Shown here: one piece after another, positions 8,596 to 17,918 of the stretch
How the letters are laid out: every line of letters begins with the position of its first letter
Position numbering within the stretch: position 1 is the stretch's first letter
Source of the DNA: Nitrospira sp.
GTDB taxonomy: Bacteria; Nitrospirota; Nitrospiria; Nitrospirales; UBA8639
NCBI GenBank assembly: GCA_024760505.1
Contig: CP058931.1
Coordinates: forward strand, 1,560,001 to 1,624,000
Direction of reading: 5' to 3'
Length of the DNA stretch: 64,000 bases
Translations under genes and position numbers: made by a program
The notes under the pieces: generated by a model
What the model was told of the DNA's origin: nothing
The model's database searches: none
Seen by the model: the letters and a program-made list of their open reading frames with translations, nothing else

Positions 8596-9672
8596 ATGCT
8601 ATATCTCTGGCTTTATCCCCTTCATACCGAATTTGCCATCTTCAATGTCTTTCGGTATCTCAGTTTCCGCATTATTTATGCGGCAGTGACCGCTTTTCTG
8701 ATTGTGTTTTTCCTGGCCCCTCCCATGATCAAAAAATTGCAGACATTGAAACTCGGGCAAAAAATACGAACTGATGGCCCGCAATCGCATCTGGGAAAAT
8801 CCGGTACCCCTACGATGGGAGGATTGCTCATCATCTTTTCGGTATTGCTCTCAACCGTGTTGTGGGCGGATATCTCCAATTTCTATGTCTGGTTGGTCCT
8901 CTTATCGCTTGTGGGTTTCGGGATGATCGGATTTGTGGATGATTACATTAAAATTTTACGTGGCCAATCCAAGGGATTGACGGCTACGCAAAAAATCGTT
9001 GGACAGTTAGGAGTGGCGTTGGGCATTGGGCTCTTTTTTTATCTTTCTCCTGGCTATTCCACGGAACTCAGTGTGCCGTTCTTCAAAAACTTTACTCCCG
9101 ATTTAGGAGTTTTCTACATCCCATTTGCCGTTCTGGTCATTGTGGGGTGTTCCAATGCGGTGAATCTCACTGACGGGCTGGATGGGTTGGCCGTCGGACC
9201 GGTCATTATTTCAGCGATGGCCTATTCGGTGGTGGCCTGGGCGGTCGGAAATAAATTGGTCTCGGGGTACCTGCTCGTTCCTCATATCGAAGGAGCCGGG
9301 GAATTGGCCATCCTGACGGCCTCCATTGTTGGGGCGGGATTGGGCTTTCTCTGGTTTAACACGTATCCCGCGTCGGTCTTCATGGGCGATGTGGGATCCT
9401 TACCCCTGGGTGCGGCCTTAGGGACGGTGGCCGTGGTATGCAAGCATGAATTGTTATTGATCCTGGTTGGCGGAGTTTTTGTGATGGAAGCGGTGTCCGT
9501 GATTTTTCAAGTGGCATCGTTTAAGTCCAGAGGAAAGCGAATTTTCCTTATGGCGCCATTGCACCATCATTTCGAACTGAAGGGCTGGGAAGAGCCCAAA
9601 GTGGTGGTGCGTTTATGGATTATTGCGATCATTTTGGGCCTCTTAAGTATTAGCACATTGAAGTTACGCTAA
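8596..9672 (+). CDS. mraY: Phospho-N-acetylmuramoyl-pentapeptide transferase MraY
   Basis: MraY transfers phospho-MurNAc-pentapeptide to undecaprenyl phosphate, making lipid I at the inner membrane. The 358-residue polytopic protein has about ten hydrophobic segments and the family signatures GQKIRTDGPQSHLGKSGTPTMGG (key residues RxDGPxxHxxKxGTPTMGG), VGFVDDYIK-type GFVDDYIKI, NAVNLTDGLDGLA, FMGDVGSLPLG and the histidine motif APLHHHFE. Catalytic aspartates are in DDY and DGLDGLA. It starts a second run of tightly spaced genes with murD 13 bases downstream. Confidence 0.96.
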   Translation: MLYLWLYPLHTEFAIFNVFRYLSFRIIYAAVTAFLIVFFLAPPMIKKLQTLKLGQKIRTDGPQSHLGKSGTPTMGGLLIIFSVLLSTVLWADISNFYVWLVLLSLVGFGMIGFVDDYIKILRGQSKGLTATQKIVGQLGVALGIGLFFYLSPGYSTELSVPFFKNFTPDLGVFYIPFAVLVIVGCSNAVNLTDGLDGLAVGPVIISAMAYSVVAWAVGNKLVSGYLLVPHIEGAGELAILTASIVGAGLGFLWFNTYPASVFMGDVGSLPLGAALGTVAVVCKHELLLILVGGVFVMEAVSVIFQVASFKSRGKRIFLMAPLHHHFELKGWEEPKVVVRLWIIAIILGLLSISTLKLR

Positions 9673-9685
9673 GCAGAGGATCTTT

Positions 9686-11107
9686 GTGGAACCCTGTGGA
9701 GCCATGGAAGCCGTGAACGTCACTCCCGTGTTTCCCATTACGAGTTGGCCAAACAAGCGTGTTACGGTGTTTGGCCTCGGACGAAGCGGCAGGGCGGCTG
9801 CCGATCTCCTTCTGGACATTGGCGCGGTGGTGACGATCGTCGAAGAACACCCAAGTCAGGATGTGGAGTCCACGTCCGCAGCGTATCGTCTTCGAGGCGT
9901 ACGAGTGTTCGGAGGGGATGACGTTGCCGACGGGTTGAGGGACCTCGATCTCCTGGTCGTCAGTCCGGGGGTCCCCAAGGACCATCGTCTTCTCCAGGAG
10001 GTTATCCAACGGGGCATTCCGGTGATTGGGGAAATTGAGTTAGCCGGCTGGTTTCTTCGGGCCCCCATCATTGCGGTAACCGGAACCAACGGGAAAAGTA
10101 CCACGGTACGCCTCATTGGATCGATCCTGCAACAATGTGGGAAGCGGGCATTTGTGGGCGGCAATCTGGGTATTCCGTTATGTGAGGCGGTGCGTAAGCA
10201 AACGGACCCGTCTTCTGGGCCCGACTATGAGTATATTGTCGCAGAAGTCTCGAGCTTCCAATTAGAAACGATCCACCTGTTTAAGCCCTGGGTTGCCGCA
10301 TTGTTAAATGTGACGCCGGATCATTTGGATCGACATCCCACTCAAGAAGACTATCGGGCTGCCAAGCAGCGTATCTTTGAAAATCAGACGATTCAGGATT
10401 GGGCGCTGATTAATGTGGACGATCCTGTGGTGAGAACCATGGCTTTGTCGGCACGGGCAGGCGTCTGTGAATTCAGTCTTACCAAAAAAGTGAAGCAGGG
10501 GGTGTATCTCGAAGCAGGCGAGATGAGAGCACGGATGCACGGGAAGGATTTTTTCATTGCTTCACGAGACGCTCTCCCGATGCGGGGAGACCATAACGTG
10601 GCGAATGCGATGGCGGCAATGTGTGTCGGACTACTCTGTGGATGTTCCGCAGAGGATATGGTTCGTGCTCTTCAGGCCACGCCGACCTTTGAGCATGCCT
10701 TAGAGGTGGTTCGGGAGTGGAAGGGCATCACATTTGTCAATGATTCGAAAGGCACGAATGTGGACGCCACCCTCAAAGCCTTACAGAGCTTTCATGAGCC
10801 CTTAGTCTTGATTCTTGGTGGGAAAGACAAAGGCGGTGATTTTTCGCAGTTGGCTGACTGTATTAAACGACAGGTTAAGGGCGTCGTGGTGATCGGAGAA
10901 GCGACGCAGAAAATTCTCCAGGCCCTGGATCAGATCAAGCCGGTGACCCTCGCAACCAGCTTGACGGATGCGGTGTCCCAGGCCGTGGCATTTGCGTCCA
11001 GTGGGGATGTGGTGTTGTTTTCCCCTGCGTGCGCCAGTTTCGATATGTTTCGGAATTATCATCATCGCGGACTTGAATTTAAGCGGGTTGTCGGAGAACT
11101 TCAATAA
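9686..11107 (+). CDS. murD: UDP-MurNAc-L-alanine-D-glutamate ligase MurD
   Basis: MurD adds D-glutamate to UDP-MurNAc-L-Ala. The 473-residue product has an N-terminal Rossmann-like domain (KRVTVFGLGRSGRAA), the P-loop TGTNGKSTT, the EVSSFQLE block, NVTPDHLDRH and a C-terminal NDSKGTNVDAT motif typical of MurD. The GTG at 9686 is preferred because GAGGA lies seven bases upstream; an in-frame ATG at 9704 is possible but poorly placed. FtsW begins at the base after the stop codon. Confidence 0.95.
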   Translation: MEPCGAMEAVNVTPVFPITSWPNKRVTVFGLGRSGRAAADLLLDIGAVVTIVEEHPSQDVESTSAAYRLRGVRVFGGDDVADGLRDLDLLVVSPGVPKDHRLLQEVIQRGIPVIGEIELAGWFLRAPIIAVTGTNGKSTTVRLIGSILQQCGKRAFVGGNLGIPLCEAVRKQTDPSSGPDYEYIVAEVSSFQLETIHLFKPWVAALLNVTPDHLDRHPTQEDYRAAKQRIFENQTIQDWALINVDDPVVRTMALSARAGVCEFSLTKKVKQGVYLEAGEMRARMHGKDFFIASRDALPMRGDHNVANAMAAMCVGLLCGCSAEDMVRALQATPTFEHALEVVREWKGITFVNDSKGTNVDATLKALQSFHEPLVLILGGKDKGGDFSQLADCIKRQVKGVVVIGEATQKILQALDQIKPVTLATSLTDAVSQAVAFASSGDVVLFSPACASFDMFRNYHHRGLEFKRVVGELQ

Positions 11108-12286
11108 ATGGGTATTCCTGCTATCTTGCGACGTAAAAACTCCCATGTGGAATCGCGCGCATGGGCGGATCTGTTCCCTGGGAATCTGGGCATCGGTTCC
11201 AGGCGGATCGATCCTCTGATCGTGGGAATCACTCTGGCACTGTCCCTTGGGGGATTGGTCATGGTGTTTAGTGCCAGTGGGGTCATGGCGGAAAATAAAT
11301 TTACCAATGCCACCTATTACCTCCAACGACAAATCGTGTGGATGCTGTTGGGATTTGGCGTTCTGTTGGTCGGATCCTTCATCGACTATCGCCAGTGGAA
11401 GCAATGGATTCCCCTGGTTGTCGGAGGATGTATCGTTGGATTACTGCTGGTCCTGGCTGTGGGCCCTCAAATCAATGGTGCTCGGCGATGGCTTGCACTT
11501 GGATTTTTTTCCATACAACCCACGGAAATGGCCAAGCTGGCTGTTGTGCTGTATCTCGCGGCGTTTCTCTCGAATCCGCAACGGCGAGTCACTGATTGGC
11601 AGCGAGGGTTTCTTCCCCCTGTGGCGATGGTGGGCATCATGTGCGGGCTCATTGTCGTGGAGCCGGATTTAGGAAGTACCGTCGTTATCAGCCTGGTGTT
11701 CGTCGGCATGATGTATCTGGCCGGAGCGAGAGTGCGGCACTTGGCCTATTTAGGTGGGCCGATGATTTTGGGTGTGGGTGCTCTCATCTGGATGAGTCCC
11801 GAACGATGGGAACGAATGACGACATTTATGAATCCGTTCGAGGACCGCCAAGGTGCAGGTTATCAACTTGTCCAGTCCATCCTGGCCTTGGAAAATGGCG
11901 GATTATTTGGTGTCGGTCTCGGGCAGGGCAAGCAAAAGCTGATGTTTCTTCCTGAAGGCCATACCGATTTTGTGTTGGCCTTGGTGGGAGAAGAGCTGGG
12001 GCTCATTGGAACCTGCGGGTTGTTGGCCCTGTTTGCCATTTTGGTGTGTAAAGGATTTCGAGTTGCGGCCTTGGCACCTGATTTGTTTGGGCGATATCTC
12101 GCGTTGGGAATTACCATGCTCCTGGGTATTCAGGCCCTGATCAATGCAGGCGTCGTGAGTGGGCTGTTGCCGACCAAAGGCTTGACGCTTCCCTTGGTCA
12201 GTTACGGAGGGTCGTCCCTCCTGGTCACCATGTTAGCTCTCGGAATCTTGCTGAGTGTGGCTCGACAGGGACGAGCCGGCCCTTAA
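11108..12286 (+). CDS. ftsW: Lipid II polymerase of the divisome FtsW (SEDS family)
   Basis: FtsW is the SEDS-family glycosyltransferase that polymerises lipid II at the septum with FtsI. The 392-residue protein has a cytoplasmic N terminus and about ten membrane spans. Conserved blocks include ATYYLQRQ, NGARRWL, QPTEMAKLAVVLYLA, EPDLGST and GYQLVQSILALENGG, and the C-terminal part contains LPEGHTDF and LPLVSYGGSS. The acidic residue in EPDLG corresponds to the usual catalytic aspartate region. RodA is a close relative, but the position between murD and murG makes FtsW the better call. Confidence 0.94.
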   Translation: MGIPAILRRKNSHVESRAWADLFPGNLGIGSRRIDPLIVGITLALSLGGLVMVFSASGVMAENKFTNATYYLQRQIVWMLLGFGVLLVGSFIDYRQWKQWIPLVVGGCIVGLLLVLAVGPQINGARRWLALGFFSIQPTEMAKLAVVLYLAAFLSNPQRRVTDWQRGFLPPVAMVGIMCGLIVVEPDLGSTVVISLVFVGMMYLAGARVRHLAYLGGPMILGVGALIWMSPERWERMTTFMNPFEDRQGAGYQLVQSILALENGGLFGVGLGQGKQKLMFLPEGHTDFVLALVGEELGLIGTCGLLALFAILVCKGFRVAALAPDLFGRYLALGITMLLGIQALINAGVVSGLLPTKGLTLPLVSYGGSSLLVTMLALGILLSVARQGRAGP

Positions 12287-12303
12287 GTGAAGAGAATGGT
12301 GTA

Positions 12304-13392
12304 ATGCGGGTCATCATTGCTGCGGGTGGGACGGGAGGTCATATGTTTCCGGCTATCGCGTATGCCAAAGAATTTCAACAGCATGACCCTGAAGGGAGCA
12401 TTGTGTTTGTCGGGACGGGGAAGTCGCTAGAGGGAGCAATTCTGGGGAAAGAAGGGTTTGGGTTTGAACCGATCATGGTTGAAGGATTTGTTGGCCGAGG
12501 GCTGGTTGGCATGGCGCGTTCCCTCATGCTGCTTCCGAAGTCGTTGTGGCGTGCGATCCAGATTCTCCGCGGTCACCGTGCCGATCTGGTCATTGGGACA
12601 GGCGGATATTTTAGTCCTCCCGTGGTCGTGGCGGCCTGGCTGTTGAATATTCCCAGAGTCTTGTTAGAACCGAATGCCATGCCGGGATTGGCCAATCGGG
12701 TGTTGGGTCCATTGGCCGACAGAATCTTTCTAGCCTTTGACAGTGCGAAACCGTTCTTTTCCTCATCGAAAGTTAAGGTGATTGGCACACCCATTCGAAA
12801 GGCATTTGCCTTGGAACGTCCTCCCGTTCCTCCGCAGAAGATCTCACATCTGTTGATCTTTGGCGGGAGCCAGGGAGCTCGGGCGATTAATTCGGCCATG
12901 GTGAAGGCTGTGGAGATTTCCTCGAAGCTGCGGGAGCAGGTGACCATCACCCATCAAACCGGAGCGGATGATTTGGAACGGGTCAAGGCCGGCTATGCAC
13001 AATTGGGCGTTCACGTAGATGTCCGCCCCTTTCTCTTTGATATGCCTCATGAGCTTGCCAAGGCGGATCTCATCGTCTGTCGGGCCGGGGCCAGCACATT
13101 GGCTGAGTTATCAGCATATGGAAAAGTCGGAATCCTGATCCCGTTTCCCCAGGCGACACATAATCATCAGGAAATGAATGCCAGGTCCATGGAAGCGGCC
13201 GGAGCGGCTCGAGTGCTCTTGCAATCCGACCTCACCGGGCATCGGCTGGCAGAAGAAATTGAACGTTGGATGGTGGATATTCCCCACTTACAGGAAATGG
13301 CACGACAGAGCTGGATCCTCAGGAAAGTCAACGCCACAGAGCAGATGGTGAGTGAATGCCTCTCGCTGGTGGGGCATCCGGTCGCGTCGTGA
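12304..13392 (+). CDS. murG: UDP-GlcNAc:lipid I N-acetylglucosaminyltransferase MurG
   Basis: MurG converts lipid I to lipid II on the inner face of the membrane. The 362-residue GT-B enzyme starts with the glycine-rich loop AAGGTGGHMFPA and has GTGGYFSPPVVVAAWL and a second glycine-rich loop FGGSQGARAIN. The donor-binding block is CRAGASTLAEL, followed by IPFPQATHNHQEMNA with the conserved residues that recognise UDP-GlcNAc. Length matches the family. It lies 17 bases after ftsW, and a 321-base gap follows before murC. Confidence 0.95.
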   Translation: MRVIIAAGGTGGHMFPAIAYAKEFQQHDPEGSIVFVGTGKSLEGAILGKEGFGFEPIMVEGFVGRGLVGMARSLMLLPKSLWRAIQILRGHRADLVIGTGGYFSPPVVVAAWLLNIPRVLLEPNAMPGLANRVLGPLADRIFLAFDSAKPFFSSSKVKVIGTPIRKAFALERPPVPPQKISHLLIFGGSQGARAINSAMVKAVEISSKLREQVTITHQTGADDLERVKAGYAQLGVHVDVRPFLFDMPHELAKADLIVCRAGASTLAELSAYGKVGILIPFPQATHNHQEMNARSMEAAGAARVLLQSDLTGHRLAEEIERWMVDIPHLQEMARQSWILRKVNATEQMVSECLSLVGHPVAS

Positions 13393-13713
13393 GATACAGG
13401 CATGATGGGGAAATATGGCACGGAGGAATAAACAAACGAGTCAAAGTGGAAACCATTGTCTGAAGCTATTCAATCTTTAATGAGGAGGGACTCTTACAGG
13501 GAATGAAGAGCAAGTCTTGTCAGGGCCACGTCTGGAAGATCAAAAATAGTCGTCGTGTCATACGAGAGGCTTGTGGTGAAGTCGCGAGCCCGGTAGGCCG
13601 ACTCGGTATTGAGAGGATACCTCCAGACCTACAGGCCATGCGTTCCCAGCAGCGGGTGCATCAACTGACCGTCTTCAGTGATCCTCCCTTCAACCCTGGA
13701 AGTCTAAAACATT
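13393..13713 (+). other. 321-base gap between murG and murC, no convincing gene
   Basis: This is the largest gap inside the cell-wall cluster. A GAGGAGGGA stretch at 13482-13490 resembles a strong Shine-Dalgarno sequence and is followed by an ATG at 13503 opening a 100-codon frame. That frame overlaps the first 92 bases of murC in another phase, and its product is unlike any protein I recognise, so I do not call it. No clear promoter or terminator was found; the gap may hold an internal promoter for murC onward. Confidence 0.4.
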
Positions 13714-15093
13714 ATGTTTCGAAAAATTCAACACATTCATTTGGTCGGTATTGGAGGAAGCGGGATGAGTGGCATCGCAGAGGTGCTCCTCACGTTAGGG
13801 TATAAGGTGACCGGCTCCGATGTGGGGGTGTCTGACACGATCCGCCGGTTAGAGGAATTGGGGGGCACGGTGTTTATCGGGCATCAGGAATCGAATGTGG
13901 AAGGGGCGCAAGTGGTGGTGGTGTCGTCGGCCATTGCCGGGTCCAATCCGGAAATTCGTGCGGCCCGGGCCAAGGTGATCCCGGTCATTCCGCGAGCGGA
14001 AATGCTGGCAGAGCTGATGCGATTGAAGTACGGCATTGCCATTGCCGGCGCTCATGGAAAAACCACCACGACGTCGATGGTCGCATCGATTCTTGCGCAA
14101 GCCGGCCTCGATCCCACATTCGTCATTGGGGGCAAGGTGAATGCCATGGGGACCCATGCGCGTTTGGGCCGGAGTGATCTGCTGATTGCGGAAGCCGACG
14201 AGAGTGACGGGTCGTTTTTGCGGTTGTCACCCTCCATCGTGGTCGTGACGAATATCGACCGTGAGCACCTCGATCATTACGGAAGCATGGAAGGTCTTCA
14301 AGAGGCGTTTTTAGAATTTATCAATAAGATTCCATTCTACGGCGTGGCGATTGTGTGTGCCGATGATCCCTGGATTCGCAAGCTCCTGCCTCGGGTGGTG
14401 AAGCGATATCACACATATGGCATGAGTGATTTTTCGGGTGTGCTGACCTCTGATTTGTTTGCGACGGACATTGAAACCAAAGCGATGGGTGTGGAATTTC
14501 GGGCACATTACCGGGATCAAAAGCTTGGACCCTTCCGCATTCGTATCCCGGGTGTGCATAACGTGGCCAATGCGCTAGCGGCCATCGGGGTGGCTTTGGA
14601 ATTGGATGTGCCCGTGGATTTGATCCGGGCAGGGTTGGCGGCTTTTGCCGGAGTCGAGCGGCGGTTCCAGATTCGTGGAGAGAAAAACGGGATTGTGGTG
14701 GTGGACGACTATGGGCACCATCCTACCGAGATTCGTGCCACCTTGGCGGCGGCGCGAGCTGCGTGGCAGCGCCCGTTGATCGTGGTGTTCCAGCCGCATC
14801 GGTTTTCAAGAACCAGGGACCTGGTCGACGAGTTTGCCAAGGCGTTCGAACAGGCGGATCGCGTGTATGTCATGGATATTTATCCCGCCGGTGAGGCGCC
14901 GATTCCCGGGATCACCGGACAAATGATGGCCGACACTATTCGGGCGTCTGGTCATCCCTCTGTCCAATGGCTCAATCGTGACTCCGGTTTGATCGCCAAA
15001 TTGCGTGAGGAGCTTCGTGAGGGCGATGTCCTGTTGACCCTGGGTGCGGGCGATGTCTGGAAAGTCGGAACTGAATTGTTGGAATCGTTGTAA
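13714..15093 (+). CDS. murC: UDP-MurNAc-L-alanine ligase MurC
   Basis: MurC adds L-alanine to UDP-MurNAc, the first ligase step of the stem peptide. The 459-residue protein begins with the nucleotide-binding IHLVGIGGSGMSGIAEVL, has the P-loop AGAHGKTTTTSM, EADESDGSFL, NIDREHLDHYG and the C-terminal VVDDYGHHPTEI and FQPHRFSRT motifs, all diagnostic of MurC. The ATG start matches the family N terminus. It is separated from murB by 38 bases. Confidence 0.96.
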   Translation: MFRKIQHIHLVGIGGSGMSGIAEVLLTLGYKVTGSDVGVSDTIRRLEELGGTVFIGHQESNVEGAQVVVVSSAIAGSNPEIRAARAKVIPVIPRAEMLAELMRLKYGIAIAGAHGKTTTTSMVASILAQAGLDPTFVIGGKVNAMGTHARLGRSDLLIAEADESDGSFLRLSPSIVVVTNIDREHLDHYGSMEGLQEAFLEFINKIPFYGVAIVCADDPWIRKLLPRVVKRYHTYGMSDFSGVLTSDLFATDIETKAMGVEFRAHYRDQKLGPFRIRIPGVHNVANALAAIGVALELDVPVDLIRAGLAAFAGVERRFQIRGEKNGIVVVDDYGHHPTEIRATLAAARAAWQRPLIVVFQPHRFSRTRDLVDEFAKAFEQADRVYVMDIYPAGEAPIPGITGQMMADTIRASGHPSVQWLNRDSGLIAKLREELREGDVLLTLGAGDVWKVGTELLESL

Positions 15094-15131
15094 CCGAATG
15101 TGGTGAGTCATGGAAGTCGAGGATTGTACAG

Positions 15132-16052
15132 GTGAAGACCGGCCGGCCGACACTGACAGCGAAACGGCTTCAACGGGCCGTGCAGCATGTGCAAGGAGAA
15201 GTCCACTGGAACGAATCCCTGGCGCCTCTTCTGTCGTTGCAGGTGGGCGGCCCTGCGGATGTCCTGATCTTTCCCCTGGATGTGGAAGACGTCATTCGCG
15301 TGATCGTAGGGGCTCGAACAGAAGGGATTCCCTTTGTGGTGTTAGGCGGGACCAATGTGGTCGTTCGCGATAAAGGGATTCGAGGCATTGTCATGCAATT
15401 GAAACACTTAACCGGGATACATGAGGAAGCCGGTCACGTGGTATATGCCCAGGCGGGGGTGCGGTTGCCCAGGTTGATGCAATTTGCGGTGGGGCATCAT
15501 CTGTCCGGAATGGAGTGGGCGGCGGGGATTCCGGGAACCGTCGGTGGAGGGGTGGTGATGAATGCCGGAACGCGGTTGGGGGAAATGCAGGAGGTCTTGC
15601 ATGCCGTCGATTTGGTGAATCTTCGTGGACATCGCGAAAGAGTGGAGGCTTCCAACATGTTATTTACTTATCGGAAGGCCACGCTCCCCAAAGGCGTCGT
15701 CGTTGGCGCGTGGGTTCAGTTGGCTCTCTCGGATAAGGCGCAGGTGGAGGCGAAAACCAAAACCTATCTGCAGTACCGGCGGGAGACCCAACCGTTAACC
15801 CTTCCGAATGCCGGGTCCGTGTTTAAAAATCCGCCGGGAGATTCTGCAGGACGGTTAGTTGAAGCCGCAGGATTAAAGGGTGTGCGGATTGGTGATGCTG
15901 AAGTATCGACCAAACATGCCAACTTTATTGTGAATAGAGGAGCGGCCACCGCCGACCAGGTCCTGGCCTTGATTCGAAAAGTCCGGCAAACCGTGGCGAA
16001 AAAGTTTGGGGTCCGGCTTCAGCTTGAATGGAAAATTATTGGAGAATTGTAA
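15132..16052 (+). CDS. murB: UDP-N-acetylenolpyruvoylglucosamine reductase MurB
   Basis: MurB is the FAD enzyme that reduces enolpyruvyl-UDP-GlcNAc to UDP-MurNAc with NADPH. The 306-residue product shows the FAD-domain blocks VGGPADVLIFP, VLGGGTN-like VLGGTNVVVRD, GMEWAAGIPGTVGGGVVMNAG and LPNAGSVFKNPPG (family NAGSxFKNP), then LVEAAGLKG and KHANFIVNRG. It looks like the shorter type II MurB. The GTG start is taken because the conserved N terminus follows closely. Ddl follows after 61 bases. Confidence 0.95.
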   Translation: MKTGRPTLTAKRLQRAVQHVQGEVHWNESLAPLLSLQVGGPADVLIFPLDVEDVIRVIVGARTEGIPFVVLGGTNVVVRDKGIRGIVMQLKHLTGIHEEAGHVVYAQAGVRLPRLMQFAVGHHLSGMEWAAGIPGTVGGGVVMNAGTRLGEMQEVLHAVDLVNLRGHRERVEASNMLFTYRKATLPKGVVVGAWVQLALSDKAQVEAKTKTYLQYRRETQPLTLPNAGSVFKNPPGDSAGRLVEAAGLKGVRIGDAEVSTKHANFIVNRGAATADQVLALIRKVRQTVAKKFGVRLQLEWKIIGEL

Positions 16053-16113
16053 AGATGCCGGGGTTGATGGTGCTAACGAAGAGATTGAGTCAGAGTGAAA
16101 GGCTTATCACAAG

Positions 16114-17097
16114 GTGAAGACACAGAGAATGATGACACAGAAATCTTTGCGAATCGGTGTGCTGATGGGTGGATCTTCAGCTGAGAGAGAGATTTCGCTC
16201 AGAACGGGGCGTTCAATCTGTGATGCGTTGAAACGACGGGGATATACGGTCATTCCCATTGAAGTCGATGCCACATTGCCGCATCAGATCCGGGCAAAGA
16301 AAATTTCGGTGGCCTTTCTCGCCTTGCATGGACCGGGAGGGGAAGATGGCACGGTTCAAGGGATGTTGGAAGTCATGAAGATGCCGTACACCGGATCGGG
16401 CGTGAGTGCGAGTGCCGTTTGCATGAACAAGGGATTGACGCGCGTGGTCCTTCAGGCTGCCAAGGTACCTGTTCCGCCGGGTATGACCTTAGCCGGCAAA
16501 ATGATCCCGGTTCGTCCACCTCCCAGCTTAGGCTTGCCTGTGGTGGTGAAGCCTTGCGCGGAGGGGTCCACGTTTGGTGTCTCGATCGTTCGCAAGCCAT
16601 CTCAATGGAAGGAGGCCTTGCAAGAAGCCTATCGATATGGGGAGCAGGCAGTGGTGGAAAAATATATTCCCGGTCGGGAAGTAGCGGTGGGTGTTTTTGG
16701 CAACAAGGTCTTACCCGGCGTAGAAATCATCGTTCCCGGGGGCTTTTACGATTTTACGGCCAAATATGGAAAGGCGGCAACTCGTTATGAGTGTCCGGCT
16801 TCGCTTTCTTCAAAACTGGAAACCGCTCTCCGTGATTACAGCCTTCGTGCCTATCAGGCGTTAGGGTGTCGCGGTGCCGCTCGAGTCGATTTTCGTATTC
16901 ATACCAACGGACGTCCGTATATTCTCGAATTGAACACCATTCCCGGCATGACTGAACGGAGTTTGCTTCCCATGGCAGCGGCACAGATCGGGTGGGACTA
17001 TGATGATCTGGTTGAACGGATATTGCGGGAGGCTCTACCGAAATGGATGGTACCGTCTTCCGGGAAAATAAGGAGCACCAGGAGTTCTGCGTCATGA
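16114..17097 (+). CDS. ddl: D-alanine-D-alanine ligase
   Basis: Ddl makes the D-Ala-D-Ala dipeptide used by MurF and is an ATP-grasp enzyme. The 327-residue product has the N-terminal VLMGGSSAEREISLRTG, the LHGPGGEDGTVQG block, VVKPCAEGSTFGVSIV, EKYIPGREVAVGVFG, YECPA, ARVDFRI and ELNTIPGMTERSLLP, with the ATP-grasp metal ligands in the last two. The GTG start is taken from the longest frame, but the ATGs at 16129 and 16132 are also plausible because the conserved part begins only at KSLRIGVLMGG. The stop overlaps the ftsQ ATG by four bases. Confidence 0.94.
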   Translation: MKTQRMMTQKSLRIGVLMGGSSAEREISLRTGRSICDALKRRGYTVIPIEVDATLPHQIRAKKISVAFLALHGPGGEDGTVQGMLEVMKMPYTGSGVSASAVCMNKGLTRVVLQAAKVPVPPGMTLAGKMIPVRPPPSLGLPVVVKPCAEGSTFGVSIVRKPSQWKEALQEAYRYGEQAVVEKYIPGREVAVGVFGNKVLPGVEIIVPGGFYDFTAKYGKAATRYECPASLSSKLETALRDYSLRAYQALGCRGAARVDFRIHTNGRPYILELNTIPGMTERSLLPMAAAQIGWDYDDLVERILREALPKWMVPSSGKIRSTRSSAS

Positions 17098-17915
17098 TAT
17101 CGGGAGAATCCCTTAACACGAAACGGCCTCGAAAAAACCGGCCCCTTAAGAAAACCGGAGGACCGGGGAAAGCGAAGTCGTCATCGACAGCCTTGCGGCT
17201 CCGGCGTGTCGTGATTGGAGGTGCCCTGGCCTGTCTTATCGTGGGGGTTGTGGTGGGAGGACGTCAGGTGATGCGGTGGGCGGATGAGTGGACGGAAATC
17301 CAACAGATCACGGTTGTGGGTTTAGATCGAGTCACGCGCGATGAAATTCTGACGAAGCTGGACTTGGCGCCACAGACCAGTTTGTTCTCTGTGGATTCAG
17401 ATTTGCTCGCGACCCGGTTGGAATCGCATCCGTGGATTGGGTCGGTCGCCTTTGAGCGGGTGTTACCCCATTCACTGGTGATCCAGGTGACTGAGCGTCA
17501 GCCGGCAGCGGTGTTTGGATCACCAACCGAACCCTATTATCTGGATGCAGAAGGGTATCTGTTGCCGAAAGGGAAGGTGCCGGCAGGGACGACATTGCCC
17601 ATTGTTGATGGGGTGACCTCCACATTTATGACACAGCATCAAGCCGAAGGCCATCGACGCGCCAAGCAGGGTATTCACATTGCTGCGTTGCTGTCCCAGC
17701 AGTTTTCGGGCAGACCACGGATTGATGTGTCTCAACCCCATACAACGATCGTGGATCTACCCAATGTCCGGTTTCAATTCGGACGTGAGGTGGAGGACCA
17801 GTGGCAACGATTTTTGGTGTTGTATCCCACCGTGAAGGATAAAATTGAAGGTCGGTCGCAAGAAGTGGATTTGCGATTTGCTCAAAAAGTCATTTTTCGC
17901 AAGAGGACACTATAG
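17094..17915 (+). CDS. ftsQ: Cell division protein FtsQ
   Basis: FtsQ is the POTRA-containing divisome protein that links early and late division proteins. The 273-residue version has a basic cytoplasmic tail, one membrane segment (about residues 39-60, VVIGGALACLIVGVVVGG), a POTRA domain starting IQQITVVGLDRVTRDEIL and the FtsQ/DivIB-like PWIGSVAFERVLPHSLVIQVTERQP. A longer frame starts at 17043, but ATG 17094 overlaps the ddl stop as ATGA and has GGAG nine bases upstream, so it is preferred. FtsA starts three bases after the stop. Confidence 0.92.
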   Translation: MISGESLNTKRPRKNRPLKKTGGPGKAKSSSTALRLRRVVIGGALACLIVGVVVGGRQVMRWADEWTEIQQITVVGLDRVTRDEILTKLDLAPQTSLFSVDSDLLATRLESHPWIGSVAFERVLPHSLVIQVTERQPAAVFGSPTEPYYLDAEGYLLPKGKVPAGTTLPIVDGVTSTFMTQHQAEGHRRAKQGIHIAALLSQQFSGRPRIDVSQPHTTIVDLPNVRFQFGREVEDQWQRFLVLYPTVKDKIEGRSQEVDLRFAQKVIFRKRTL

Positions 17916-17918
17916 GAC

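Noticed and set aside
10802..11404. 200-codon minus-strand frame across the murD-ftsW junction
   Set aside because: Antisense to two confident genes and without motifs.
13503..13805. 100-codon frame with a strong upstream ribosome binding site between murG and murC
   Set aside because: It overlaps the first 92 bases of murC in another frame, its composition is not protein-like and it matches nothing known.
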